A stretch of DNA of 48,207 nucleotides, taken from Candidatus Zixiibacteriota bacterium. GTDB taxonomy: Bacteria > Zixibacteria > MSB-5A5 > UM-FILTER-46-8. The stretch spans positions 1 through 48,207 of the forward strand of contig WJIJ01000178.1 of NCBI GenBank assembly GCA_014730345.1, written 5' to 3'. Numbering within the stretch: position 1 is the stretch's first letter; each line of letters opens with the position of its first letter. The translations under genes were made by a program, and so were the position numbers. This document shows, piece by piece, positions 1 through 8,175 of this stretch. The notes under the pieces are model-generated. The model worked only from the letters and a program-made list of their open reading frames with translations. It was not told the DNA's origin and searched no databases.

Positions 1-1
1 T

Positions 2-48
2 CAGGTGGGCTTGCCCGCCTCAGGTGGGCTTGCCCGCCTATGGCGGGC
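2..48. repeat. Tandem palindromic repeat and GC-rich hairpin before parA
   Basis: A 19-base unit (caggtgggcttgcccgcct) occurs twice head to tail at 2-20 and 21-39. Each unit is almost self-complementary. The second copy also forms a perfect 7-bp hairpin with the next bases: GCCCGCC at 32-38, loop TAT, GGCGGGC at 42-48, followed by ATTTAG. This may be a dispersed extragenic palindromic element or the end of a terminator for a gene left of the window. It lies 26 bases before the parA start codon. The function is not known from the sequence. Confidence 0.7.
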
Positions 49-73
49 ATTTAGCGCTCTTACAGGTAAAAGT

Positions 74-832
74 ATGTCCGAAATTATAGCAATTACCAAT
101 CAAAAAGGCGGTGTCGGAAAAACCACAACCGCCATCAACCTGTCATCGTGTCTCGCCGTAGCCGAGCGTAAAACACTGCTCATAGACATCGATCCCCAGG
201 CTAACACCACCAGCGGTATGGGATTCAACAAGGACGAACTCGGGAGCAGTATCTACGAGGTACTTGTCGACGGCAATGATATCAACGATATAATAACCGC
301 CACTAACGTACCCAACCTTTATCTCGCGCCATCGCATATCCGCCTCGTGGGAGCCGAAGTAGAGTTGGTCAACCGCGTTGGGAGGGAACGTGTTCTGGAT
401 GCCATCCTGCAAAAGATTCGGCATGATTATGATTATATAATAATCGACTGTCCGCCGTCGCTGGGGCTCCTTACGGTCAATACCCTGACCGCCGCCGATT
501 CGGTGCTTATACCCATACAATGTGAATATTATGCCCTCGAGGGTCTGGGGCAATTATTAAACACTGTAAGACTGGTGCAAAAGCACCTGAATGCCGATTT
601 AAAAATAGGAGGCGTGGTTCTAACCATGTACGACTCCCGGCTGAACCTTTCCCGGCAGGTAGCCGAGGAAACGAGAAAGTTTTTTGATGACAAAGTGTTT
701 AAAACTGTTATAAATAGAAACGTGCGTCTTTCCGAAGCACCGAGTTTCGGGAAGCCTATAATTATGTATGATATCCTGTCCACCGGCGCGGAGAATTATA
801 TCGCTCTGGCCAAGGAGATAATGCAAAAATGA
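74..832 (+). CDS. parA: Chromosome-partitioning ATPase ParA (Soj)
   Basis: ParA is a DNA-binding ATPase that works with ParB and parS to separate newly copied origins. The 252-residue protein starts [10 protein letters not shown] and has the deviant Walker A motif KGGVGKTT at residues 11-18, the DIDPQANTT switch region near 40, and a DCPPSLG motif. The length is that of small chromosomal Soj-type ParA without an N-terminal DNA-binding domain. I chose ATG 74. The frame is open to position 5, but those extra codons translate the GC-rich repeat and have no family match. The stop overlaps the parB start (ATGA), so the two genes are translationally coupled. The promoter is not visible; it lies in or before the repeat. 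Confidence 0.96.
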   Translation: MSEIIAITNQKGGVGKTTTAINLSSCLAVAERKTLLIDIDPQANTTSGMGFNKDELGSSIYEVLVDGNDINDIITATNVPNLYLAPSHIRLVGAEVELVNRVGRERVLDAILQKIRHDYDYIIIDCPPSLGLLTVNTLTAADSVLIPIQCEYYALEGLGQLLNTVRLVQKHLNADLKIGGVVLTMYDSRLNLSRQVAEETRKFFDDKVFKTVINRNVRLSEAPSFGKPIIMYDILSTGAENYIALAKEIMQK

Positions 833-1689
833 GTAAAAATGTATTGGGAAAAGGTCTCGGCGCGCTGATCCCCGAAGACATCGAAGTTACCTCCGCCGAG
901 ATAAAGGAAAGTATGATCGAGATCCCGGTCAACCGTGTGGATCCAAACCCGGGCCAGCCGCGCAAGGAATTTGATGAAAACGCCCTGAAAGAGCTGGCCG
1001 TTTCAATCAAACAGTCGGGATTGATACAGCCGATTATCGTGCGCAAAAAAGGCGACCGCTACGAGCTTATCGCCGGGGAACGGCGTTTGAAAGCGGCGGG
1101 TATCGCCGGGGTGGAATCGGTCAAGGCGATCCTCACCGAAAACCTTACGCCATCGCAGAGGATGGAAATTGCGCTTGTGGAAAACCTGCAACGTGCCGAT
1201 TTAAATCCTATAGAGGCGGCCATGGGAATTCGCGAATTGATGACCAAGGGCGGTTTCACCCAGGAAGAGGTCTCCGAGCGAATCGGTAAGGAACGGAGTA
1301 CTGTTACCAACCTCCTGCGTTTGTTGACATTGCCCGAAGAAATACGTGAAGATATCCGCGGCGGCAAAATATCCGCCGGACATGGGCGCGCCCTTGCCGG
1401 ACTCGACAGCCATGAAACACAGAAAGAATACTGGCGTAAAACTGTAAATAATGGATGGTCGGTACGCAGGCTCGAAAATGCTCTTCAAAGCAAACCCGGC
1501 CGGAAACAAAAAGAAAGAACAAAAAACGACAGCTCGGGCCAGTACCGGGATTTAGAGGACAGGCTAAAGAGTTATTTCGGAACGAAAGTTAAGATAATCA
1601 AATCCGGTGATACGGGTCGTATCGAGATAGAGTTTTACAACGATGACCAGTTGACCGGAATTTTAGAAAAAATCGGTCACGACTATTAA
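829..1689 (+). CDS. parB: Chromosome-partitioning protein ParB (Spo0J)
   Basis: ParB binds parS, spreads as a CTP-dependent clamp and stimulates ParA. The 286-residue protein has the [11 protein letters not shown]-terminus typical of chromosomal ParB. It also has the NPGQPRK box near residue 41, the CTP-binding GERRLKAA motif near 83-90, the [13 protein letters not shown] segment ([18 protein letters not shown]), and a helix-turn-helix ([19 protein letters not shown]) near 144-162. The C-terminal 60 residues would be the dimerisation domain. The start overlaps the parA stop by four bases. Two perfect parS sites about 3 kb downstream (4782-4841) are its expected targets. Confidence 0.96.
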   Translation: MSKNVLGKGLGALIPEDIEVTSAEIKESMIEIPVNRVDPNPGQPRKEFDENALKELAVSIKQSGLIQPIIVRKKGDRYELIAGERRLKAAGIAGVESVKAILTENLTPSQRMEIALVENLQRADLNPIEAAMGIRELMTKGGFTQEEVSERIGKERSTVTNLLRLLTLPEEIREDIRGGKISAGHGRALAGLDSHETQKEYWRKTVNNGWSVRRLENALQSKPGRKQKERTKNDSSGQYRDLEDRLKSYFGTKVKIIKSGDTGRIEIEFYNDDQLTGILEKIGHDY

Positions 1690-1705
1690 TCAGTATTAGA
1701 GAATC

Positions 1706-2464
1706 ATGGACGATAGCAAATATATCTCCTTCCTTATAGTGCCTGGCGAAGGCGGCAGAACAGTCAGTTTCAGGATGCATCGGCTGACACTGCGCGTGCT
1801 TATGATAATTGCCGCGGTATTGATATTTGCGGGAATTGCCGGCGCTTATTTCTATGGAACCCTGATTAAAGAAGCGGCAACGGCTAAACAACTGCGCCAT
1901 GAAAACGAGATGCTTTTGGCCCAGCACGCCGAAGTGTTAAAACTGCGCCGCGAGCTTGAGAAAAACCGCGAGTTTGTCAACCGTATAGCGGAGCTTGCCG
2001 GAGTGGAATATTCCAGCGCCGAGAATTCGTTTCTGAGCGATACAACTGCCGGCGCAACCGGCGGTTCAGTAAGCGTCGCCGTAGACAGCAGTAAGGTGCC
2101 GTCGGGCTACCCGCTGAGAGGTTTCCTCAGTAAAAGATTTTCAGAATCGGGATTGTTCGGTGAAAAACATCTCGGACTGGACATCACCTGCCCGGAAGGC
2201 ACTATGGTTCGTACTACCGCCGACGGCAATGTTGTTTCAGCCGGATGGGATGATTATTTCGGTTACACTATCAAAATAGACCACCCCAGCGGTTACTCGA
2301 CGGTATACGCGCATAACCAGGAACTAAGGGTCCACAACGGAGACAAAGTAAAGAAAGGGCAGGTGATAGCTCTTTCGGGAAACAGCGGGAAGTCTACCGG
2401 CCCCCATTTGCACTACGAGGTGCATAAAAACGGTAAACCTGTTGACCCCGAAGACTATTTGTGA
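1706..2464 (+). CDS. Membrane-anchored M23 peptidase (LytM/murein endopeptidase-like)
   Basis: This is a predicted cell-wall peptidase or LytM regulator facing the periplasm. The 252 residues comprise a short cytoplasmic start, one membrane segment near 30-50 (VLMIIAAVLIFAGIAGAYFY), a charged coiled-coil stretch near 58-95, a linker, and a C-terminal M23 domain from about 140. The zinc and catalytic motifs are visible: HLGLDI (H-x3-D), the SGYSTVYAH segment, and GPHLHYEV (HxH). The site therefore looks complete and probably active. It follows parB by 16 bases and precedes a bactofilin by 17 bases. M23 peptidase-bactofilin pairs are known from cell-shape systems such as Helicobacter Csd1/CcmA, so a shape role is inferred. 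Confidence 0.9.
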   Translation: MDDSKYISFLIVPGEGGRTVSFRMHRLTLRVLMIIAAVLIFAGIAGAYFYGTLIKEAATAKQLRHENEMLLAQHAEVLKLRRELEKNREFVNRIAELAGVEYSSAENSFLSDTTAGATGGSVSVAVDSSKVPSGYPLRGFLSKRFSESGLFGEKHLGLDITCPEGTMVRTTADGNVVSAGWDDYFGYTIKIDHPSGYSTVYAHNQELRVHNGDKVKKGQVIALSGNSGKSTGPHLHYEVHKNGKPVDPEDYL

Positions 2465-2481
2465 TATGAAGGGAATTACTG

Positions 2482-2904
2482 ATGTTCGGAAAAAGCGATA
2501 ATAAAAACAGGAGTGCGGTTACGATGAAGGATGACAGCTCATTAAATACAATCGTGGGAAAAGGTTCCGAGATTACCGGTAATCTCGATGCCCGCGGAAG
2601 TGTGCGAATCGATGGGGTGGTAAAAGGCGAAGTGAAATGCTCCGACCTTCTGACCATCGGCCCCGAAGGCAGGGTCGAAGGCGAAGTTAAAGTCAAGCTC
2701 CTGACATTGGGAGGAAAGGTTACCGGCAATGTCTTTGCCAGCGAAAAAGTCGAGCTCCAGAACAAATCGATCGTTGAGGGAGATATAAATACAAAGAGCC
2801 TTACCGTTGAAGCCGGAGCAGTGTTTCATGGAAAATGCAACATGAAAAACGAATTAAAGCCGCCTTCTTCAACCCCCAACCAGCCCATTAAAGAAAAGGG
2901 ATAA
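2482..2904 (+). CDS. Bactofilin (polymer-forming cytoskeletal protein)
   Basis: Bactofilins form nucleotide-free filaments that scaffold cell-wall enzymes and sometimes the chromosome segregation machinery. This 140-residue protein has an unstructured head of about 23 residues. The core right-handed beta-helix follows (NTIVGKGSEITGNLDARGSV, then IDGVVKGEVKC and SDLLTIGPEGRVEGEVK), with the regular G/V/E spacing of the DUF583 family. The tail is proline-rich. Size is typical. It is the last gene of a tight parA-parB-M23-bactofilin series, which argues for a shared function. ATG 2524 is a possible shorter start, but ATG 2482 keeps the usual head. Confidence 0.93.
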   Translation: MFGKSDNKNRSAVTMKDDSSLNTIVGKGSEITGNLDARGSVRIDGVVKGEVKCSDLLTIGPEGRVEGEVKVKLLTLGGKVTGNVFASEKVELQNKSIVEGDINTKSLTVEAGAVFHGKCNMKNELKPPSSTPNQPIKEKG

Positions 2905-3003
2905 TGTGGACAACCCTCGCTTCTTGTGGAAAAAGCCAAAAACGCAACGGAGACAAGGACATAAGGGTTGACAACGATGTGGATTATTTAAGACTTTTCA
3001 ACA
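2905..3003. promoter_or_regulatory. Intergenic cluster of DnaA-box-like sequences
   Basis: Four 9-mers resembling the DnaA box TTWTNCACA lie in 99 bases. TGTGGACAA at 2905-2913 (one mismatch), TGTGGAAAA at 2925-2933 (perfect, reverse strand) and TGTGGATTA at 2978-2986 (one mismatch) share one orientation. TTTTCAACA at 2995-3003 (one mismatch) is the fourth and is of the same TTWTCAACA type seen near dnaA. A TTGACA hexamer sits at 2968-2973 without a convincing -10. This may be a DnaA-regulated promoter, a DnaA titration site or part of the origin. The gap is not especially AT-rich. Confidence 0.45.
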
Positions 3004-3015
3004 TTGGGGAGTTAC

Positions 3016-3702
3016 TTGCAGGATAACAAAATCGCCTCGATTGCATATATTTTACTCGCCGTCGGCTTAATTTTCCTGGTCTGGGTTCTCATTCGAACTT
3101 TCTCCCGGGTCTTAGGCAGGGATGAAGGGCTTTCTAAATTCCGCTCCAGGTTTGGAGGACTATTAGACTTCACATTTATTATCCTGGGAGTTCTGTTGAT
3201 ACTGGGTTCGCAGGCATTTTTTTGGATGTCCAATAACCTTAAGCGGCACATAATATTAGATGGAAAAACAGAACTCGGAATGGTCGAAACCTTCATTCGC
3301 CCTGAATGGGATTTCAAACAGGGATTTCATTATATGCCGGTAAGCAACAACGGATACGGTCAATCTTTTTCATTCGAGTTGGAGGGGGACAGCTGGTATA
3401 TCATGGTTGAAAAAATAATCTGGCCTTCATGGACAAAAAGCATGGGCCTGCGAACGTCATATAAGATCAATTCCTTTTACTCCGGCGAAGGCGAACCGGT
3501 GGTTCGCGATCTCATCGGGGTCAATCATTACCAACTTGAAGGGGGCGAATCGGGACTGCTCAAACTTTACAACAAAGCGGGGGGAATTCTCCTGGGGATG
3601 AAAGCTGAAGTTCTAAAATCAAAAGAACGGAACTTTATCTCGGGTCGAAGTTATACTATATATGCGGACTCGACCGGCATTATTCTTCAGGAGATGTGGT
3701 GA
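3016..3702 (+). CDS. Uncharacterised membrane protein with two N-terminal TM segments
   Basis: I do not recognise this family. The product is about 228 residues. Two hydrophobic segments stand near the N-terminus (IASIAYILLAVGLIFLVWVL, then DFTFIILGVLLILGSQAFFW) separated by a basic, probably cytoplasmic loop. The remaining roughly 150 residues are soluble and beta-rich by appearance, with no catalytic motif I can name. There is no ATG. TTG 3016 is preferred because GGGGAG (3006-3011) lies four bases before it; TTG 3004 is an alternative that would overlap that site. It stands after the DnaA-box-like cluster and before moxR. Confidence 0.75.
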   Translation: MQDNKIASIAYILLAVGLIFLVWVLIRTFSRVLGRDEGLSKFRSRFGGLLDFTFIILGVLLILGSQAFFWMSNNLKRHIILDGKTELGMVETFIRPEWDFKQGFHYMPVSNNGYGQSFSFELEGDSWYIMVEKIIWPSWTKSMGLRTSYKINSFYSGEGEPVVRDLIGVNHYQLEGGESGLLKLYNKAGGILLGMKAEVLKSKERNFISGRSYTIYADSTGIILQEMW

Positions 3703-3786
3703 TTTGTTTTTTCTATTCTGGACATTTCAATAAGAATTCCTATCTTAAAACGATATTCAACTGAACTCGCATAAAACGGAGTAATC

Positions 3787-4776
3787 ATGGCGAAAACCGA
3801 TAATAATGATATAAAAGCGGCTGAGCAACTTAAAGAAGGCTTCGGCAGAATAAAATCCGAAATTGGAAAGGTCATCGTTGGGCAGGACGATGTCATAGAA
3901 AAACTTTTAATCGCGATACTTGCGCGTGGGCACTGCCTTTTAATCGGCGTTCCCGGGCTGGCGAAAACATTGCTTATCAGCACTCTCGCCGAAATACTTG
4001 AATTAAAGTTTTCACGCATTCAATTCACGCCCGATTTAATGCCTTCCGATATCACCGGAACCGACATACTGGAGAAAAGCGCATCCACCGGAGAGCGGGA
4101 ATTCCGCTTCATCCGGGGGCCGATCTTTGCCAATATCGTGCTTGCCGATGAGATAAACCGCACCCCGCCGAAAACCCAGGCGGCATTGCTACAGGCTATG
4201 CAGGAATATAATGTAACCGCGGGAAACCGTACCTACGATTTGGAAAAACCGTTTTTCGTGCTGGCTACCCAAAATCCAATTGAACTTGAAGGAACTTATC
4301 CTCTGCCGGAAGCACAATTGGACCGCTTTATGTTCAATATCTATATAACTTATCCTTCTCAAGAAGAAGAAAGCGAAATAGTTAAGAAAACCACCTCTTC
4401 TTATGTTGGCGAAACAGAAAAAGTTCTTGGGGCTGAAGAAATATTAAGCCTCCAGCAACTTGTGCGCAAAGTGCCGGTATCGGATAAGGTCGTAGATTAC
4501 GCGGTTGGGATCGCCCGGGCAACCCGCCCTGATAATACATCCCACGATTATATCAAGCAATGGGTTACCTGGGGCGCGGGCCCAAGAGCGTCGCAATACC
4601 TTATCCTCGGCGCGAAGACTCGATGTCTTCTCTATGGACGGCATACGCCATCAATTGAAGATGTCAACGAAGTGGCGGAATCGGTTCTACGGCACCGGAT
4701 TGTAACATCCTTCAATGCCGAAGCGGAAGGGATTACGGCTACCGATATAATTTCCAAAATTATTGAAAACAGCTAA
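3787..4776 (+). CDS. MoxR-family AAA+ ATPase
   Basis: MoxR proteins are AAA+ chaperones that assemble or activate partner complexes, often with DUF58 and von Willebrand A-domain proteins. The 329 residues show the variant Walker A GVPGLAKT near 56-63, and Walker B LADEINRTPPKTQAALLQAMQE near 119-140 in two adjoining parts. They also show the sensor segment ATQNPIELEGTYPLPEAQLDRF in the usual place, and a C-terminal lid domain. SD GGAG precedes ATG 3787. The usual partners DUF58 and VWA are absent on either side: the gene is followed by parS and convergent mnmG. It may act with the preceding membrane protein, or with partners elsewhere. Confidence 0.93.
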   Translation: MAKTDNNDIKAAEQLKEGFGRIKSEIGKVIVGQDDVIEKLLIAILARGHCLLIGVPGLAKTLLISTLAEILELKFSRIQFTPDLMPSDITGTDILEKSASTGEREFRFIRGPIFANIVLADEINRTPPKTQAALLQAMQEYNVTAGNRTYDLEKPFFVLATQNPIELEGTYPLPEAQLDRFMFNIYITYPSQEEESEIVKKTTSSYVGETEKVLGAEEILSLQQLVRKVPVSDKVVDYAVGIARATRPDNTSHDYIKQWVTWGAGPRASQYLILGAKTRCLLYGRHTPSIEDVNEVAESVLRHRIVTSFNAEAEGITATDIISKIIENS

Positions 4777-4781
4777 AATAA

Positions 4782-4797
4782 TGTTCCACGTGGAACA
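4782..4797. promoter_or_regulatory. parS: parS site 1 (ParB-binding palindrome)
   Basis: TGTTCCACGTGGAACA is a perfect 16-bp palindrome that fits the parS consensus TGTTNCACGTGNAACA. It lies in the 34-base gap between the convergent moxR and mnmG genes, about 3.1 kb after parB. Confidence 0.95.
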
Positions 4798-4810
4798 AAA
4801 ATGGTGAGGT

Positions 4811-6709
4811 TTACCGGTTTTTCGATGTTTCACGTGAAACATCCGGCCCCTGGTTCGCCCTTTGCATCCTTTTAACATGAACCAGCAATACCGAAATATC
4901 CCCCGGCGAAACTCCCGCTATCCGCGATGCCTGCCCCAATGAGTATGGTTTGAATTTTTCCAGCTTCTCCGCCGCCTCCCGCTTCAATCCCTTTATCTGC
5001 AAATAATCCGTTCTCTCATCAAGGCGCATATCCTCATATTTGCCAAACCGCTCTATTTCCTTTAACTGCCGGGCAATGTATCCCTCGTACTTTATCTCCG
5101 TCTCAACCTTGTACCGGATTCTCGCCGGTATCCCGGCGAATTCGCCGTCGATTCCGCATATATCGCCTTCGGTAACCCCCGGAATCTTCAAGGCTTCAGC
5201 CAGCGACAGCTTCCTTTCCGGGTCCTCCCTCAATTCCCTCACCCTTTCTATCTCTGCCGGAAATATAAATATCCTCGATAATCGCGCTTTTTCTTTTTCA
5301 ACAATTTTCCGGGTTTCCAGCATCTCCTTATACTCTCCATCGCTTATCAATCCGAATTTTCTGGCGTACGCCCCCAGTCTATCCCGCGCGTTGTCCTCCC
5401 TCAACATCAAACGGTATTCCGCCCTCGATGTGAAGAGCCGGTACGGTTCATCTATGTCCCTGGTGGTTAAATCATCGATCAGCACACCGATATATGCCTC
5501 CGACCGTTTAAGCACAAACGGCTCTTCCTTGCGGATTTTCAATACGGCGTTTATCCCGGCCATTACTCCCTGCGCGCCCGCTTCTTCATAACCTGAAGTC
5601 CCGTTCACCTGTCCGGCGAAGTATAAATTGTCCATTATCTTCGATTCCATGGTCGGTTTTATCTGCGATGAAGGAAAATAATCGTATTCTATGGCATATC
5701 CCGGACGGTTCATCCTCGCTTCTTCCAGCCCGGGGATGGTTTTCATCGCCCGATATTGAATATCTTCCGGAAGGCTCGATGAAAATCCATTCAGGTAGTA
5801 TTCATCATTATCCCTGCCCTCCGGCTCAAGGAATAATTGATGACGGCTTTTTTCCTCAAACCGCACCACCTTATCCTCTATCGATGGACAGTAACGAGGT
5901 CCAATTCCCTGGATAATTCCCCGGAACAACGGAGAGCGGTCTATTCCACCGCGGATAATCTCATGGGTTTTCTCATTCGTATATGTCAGGTAGCAGGTCA
6001 TCTGGTCTTTTATTTCGAAATCCGAACGGCATGAAAAAAGCGGCGCCGGATTGTCGCCATACTGAATCTTTGTCTTTTCGAAATCAATTGTATTTCCGTC
6101 TATCCTCGGCGGCGTGCCCGTTTTCAATCTTCCGGATTTTATCCCCAGCGCGTTCAGCTTTTCGGTCAAACCCACAGCCGGTTTTTCGCCGTACCTTCCC
6201 GCAGGCGTGGTTTCGAAGCCAACATGGGTAATGCCATTTAGAAATGTACCCGCGGTAATAATAATCGCTTTTCCACAAATCTCTAAACCATCACCTGTTT
6301 TTACTCCAATAATTTTATTCCCGTCGATGATTACATCGGTTATCATATTTTCTATAATTTCCAGATTTTCGACGCGGTTCAGTTTCGTTAGCATCTCATA
6401 TTCGTATTGTTTCCGGTCGCATTGCACCCTCGTTGACCTTACCGCCGGACCCTTTGATCTGTTAAGCAGACGGAATTGTACTCCGGCCAGGTCGGTGATT
6501 TCACCCATTATACCCCCCAGTGCGTCTATCTCCTTGACTAACTGTCCTTTAGCCAATCCTCCCATAGCAGGATTACAGGACATCCGCCCCAATGCCCTTT
6601 TATCCCCCGTTATTAACAACACGGAGTCTGCCATTTTGGCGGCTATATATGCCGCCTCGCAACCGGCGTGACCACCGCCGACAACCAAGATATCATATTT
6701 TACTGTCAT
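4811..6709 (-). CDS. mnmG: tRNA uridine-5-carboxymethylaminomethyl modification enzyme MnmG (GidA)
   Basis: MnmG, with MnmE, modifies wobble uridine 34 of certain tRNAs using FAD, NADH and methylene-THF. The 632-residue protein has the FAD-binding GGGHAGCEAA motif near residues 10-19, the MSCNPAMGGLAKGQLVKEID signature near 43-62, and the KTGTPPRID motif near 200. The C-terminal MnmE/tRNA-binding domain carries LKIPGVTEGD and YEGYIARQ segments. Length is normal. The last residues are encoded by a parS site. mnmG is often next to rsmG and parAB; here it converges on the parAB side, with rsmG 35 kb away. No clear SD precedes ATG 6709. Confidence 0.97.
   Translation of the reverse strand: MTVKYDILVVGGGHAGCEAAYIAAKMADSVLLITGDKRALGRMSCNPAMGGLAKGQLVKEIDALGGIMGEITDLAGVQFRLLNRSKGPAVRSTRVQCDRKQYEYEMLTKLNRVENLEIIENMITDVIIDGNKIIGVKTGDGLEICGKAIIITAGTFLNGITHVGFETTPAGRYGEKPAVGLTEKLNALGIKSGRLKTGTPPRIDGNTIDFEKTKIQYGDNPAPLFSCRSDFEIKDQMTCYLTYTNEKTHEIIRGGIDRSPLFRGIIQGIGPRYCPSIEDKVVRFEEKSRHQLFLEPEGRDNDEYYLNGFSSSLPEDIQYRAMKTIPGLEEARMNRPGYAIEYDYFPSSQIKPTMESKIMDNLYFAGQVNGTSGYEEAGAQGVMAGINAVLKIRKEEPFVLKRSEAYIGVLIDDLTTRDIDEPYRLFTSRAEYRLMLREDNARDRLGAYARKFGLISDGEYKEMLETRKIVEKEKARLSRIFIFPAEIERVRELREDPERKLSLAEALKIPGVTEGDICGIDGEFAGIPARIRYKVETEIKYEGYIARQLKEIERFGKYEDMRLDERTDYLQIKGLKREAAEKLEKFKPYSLGQASRIAGVSPGDISVLLVHVKRMQRANQGPDVSRETSKNR
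4826..4841. promoter_or_regulatory. parS: parS site 2 within the mnmG 3' end
   Basis: TGTTTCACGTGAAACA is the canonical 16-bp parS palindrome. It lies 28 bases from site 1 and inside the last codons of mnmG, where it is translated as the DVSRETS tail. A parS encoded in the mnmG tail is a known arrangement in other bacteria. Confidence 0.97.
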
Positions 6710-6890
6710 TTTTTTGTTCTATAATTTGGCAAATTTCCTGGTTATTTTTACACAGGTAATAATAATCAAAAACTTCCTACGGTTTCCTTCAGGAAATACT
6801 CAATATAATCCCGTTCATCTCCTTGTTCAAGTTTTATCCGTTCAATTATCAACATATTAACACCCACGATGTTCGTTTTGAACAAAAGAA

Positions 6891-6919
6891 TTGCCCGATA
6901 GAGTATTCCTTAGTATTTA
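6891..6919 (+). promoter_or_regulatory. Possible promoter for the M20 peptidase gene
   Basis: TTGCCC (6891-6896) and TATTTA (6914-6919) are 17 bases apart, and the start codon lies 36 bases further on. A strong SD (AAAAGGAG) ends 8 bases before ATG 6956. The -10 is weak. The rest of the 246-base gap from 6710 to 6955 shows no gene. Confidence 0.35.
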
Positions 6920-6955
6920 TTAGGAAAACAAATTCAATTTAAAAGGAGCATATTA

Positions 6956-8173
6956 ATGAATATAACCTCTTCTGCTTTCGAAAAGTACAGGGACGAGATA
7001 ATAGATGTCCAGAAACGCCTGGTTGCCATACCGGCATTATCACCGGATAATGACGGCGATGGTGAATATGAAAAGTCGCTGGAAATGACCCGGATTCTTA
7101 ATGAATACGGCTATGACAATGTCGAGGTTTTCAACGCGCCCGACGAGCGTGTTTCCACAAAAGGCAGGCCCAATTTGGTGGTCAGGATAAAGGGGAAAGA
7201 CAGCTCAAGGTGCCTTTGGATTCTTTCTCATCTTGATATCGTTCCTGCCGGCGAGATGAAGCTGTGGGACAGCGACCCATTTGAGCTAAAGGTGGAACAG
7301 GATAGACTGATCGGACGCGGCACGGAGGACAATCATGCCGGAATTATCATGTCCCTTTTCGGGCTCAAGTATCTTAAGGAAAATAACATCACGCCTTTCT
7401 GCGATGTTGGCCTTGTTTTTGTTGCCGATGAAGAATGCGGCTCCAAATACGGCCTTGCCTGGATGGTTGAAAACACCGACCTTTTTAAGCCGGATGACCT
7501 TGTACTCGTACCCGATTCGGGTACTCCCAGCGGGGCGGATATCCAGATAGCAGAAAAATCAATCCTCTGGATCAAGTTCGTGCTTAAGGGCAAACAATGC
7601 CATGGCTCGAGGCCGTCACTGGGTATTAATGCCATGAAAGCGGGAGCCGAGTTAATTACGAACCTTAATTCCCTCTATGATAAGTTTTCAAAAAGCGATG
7701 ACCTGTATATTCCCCCCACATCTACTTTCGAACCAACCAAGAAGGAAAATAATGTTCCTAATGTAAACACTATTCCCGGCGAGGATGTGTTTTACTTCGA
7801 TTGCCGTATACTGCCTGAGTATAATGTTGATGATGTTACAGGCTATATACAGGAAAATGTTGATAAGGTTGTGGAAAAGTACGGGGTAAGTGTGGATATC
7901 TCTTACCCGCAGAAGGTAGTTGCCCCGGCGCCAACATCCCGCGATTCGGAGATTGTGGACAGGCTCGGGAAATCTATCAACAAGGTGTTGAAAATTGAAC
8001 CGAATGTTATCGGTATCGGCGGCGGAACTGTGGCATCGTTTTTCCGCAGGAAGGGATTGCCGGTGGCGGTATGGTCAAAAATCGACGAGGTCGCCCATTC
8101 GCCCAATGAATATGTGAAATTCGAAGACCTTTATGCCAATTCGGCAATACTCGCGGATTTACTGGCGGAATAG
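6956..8173 (+). CDS. M20-family metallopeptidase (ArgE/DapE-like)
   Basis: M20 enzymes are di-zinc amidohydrolases or peptidases such as ArgE, DapE and carboxypeptidase G2. The 405-residue protein shows the metal-ligand motifs in order. These are LSHLDIVP (His-Asp), GRGTEDNHAG (bridging Asp), ADEECG (catalytic and ligand Glu), VPDSG (Asp) and DEVAHSPNE (last His). The lid/dimerisation domain begins with the KGKQCHGSRPSLGINA segment. All ligands are present, so it should be active. The ArgE versus DapE role cannot be fixed here because no arginine or lysine pathway genes are adjacent. The stop is two bases from the end of the convergent next gene. Confidence 0.92.
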   Translation: MNITSSAFEKYRDEIIDVQKRLVAIPALSPDNDGDGEYEKSLEMTRILNEYGYDNVEVFNAPDERVSTKGRPNLVVRIKGKDSSRCLWILSHLDIVPAGEMKLWDSDPFELKVEQDRLIGRGTEDNHAGIIMSLFGLKYLKENNITPFCDVGLVFVADEECGSKYGLAWMVENTDLFKPDDLVLVPDSGTPSGADIQIAEKSILWIKFVLKGKQCHGSRPSLGINAMKAGAELITNLNSLYDKFSKSDDLYIPPTSTFEPTKKENNVPNVNTIPGEDVFYFDCRILPEYNVDDVTGYIQENVDKVVEKYGVSVDISYPQKVVAPAPTSRDSEIVDRLGKSINKVLKIEPNVIGIGGGTVASFFRRKGLPVAVWSKIDEVAHSPNEYVKFEDLYANSAILADLLAE

Positions 8174-8175
8174 AA

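Noticed and set aside
5..73. Extended N-terminus for ParA
   Set aside because: The extra residues are a translation of the GC-rich repeat and do not match ParA family starts.
6269..6277. TTTTCCACA DnaA-box match
   Set aside because: It is inside mnmG coding sequence. Similar isolated matches are in clpX (18825) and dnaA (40211), so single hits are not evidence of regulation.
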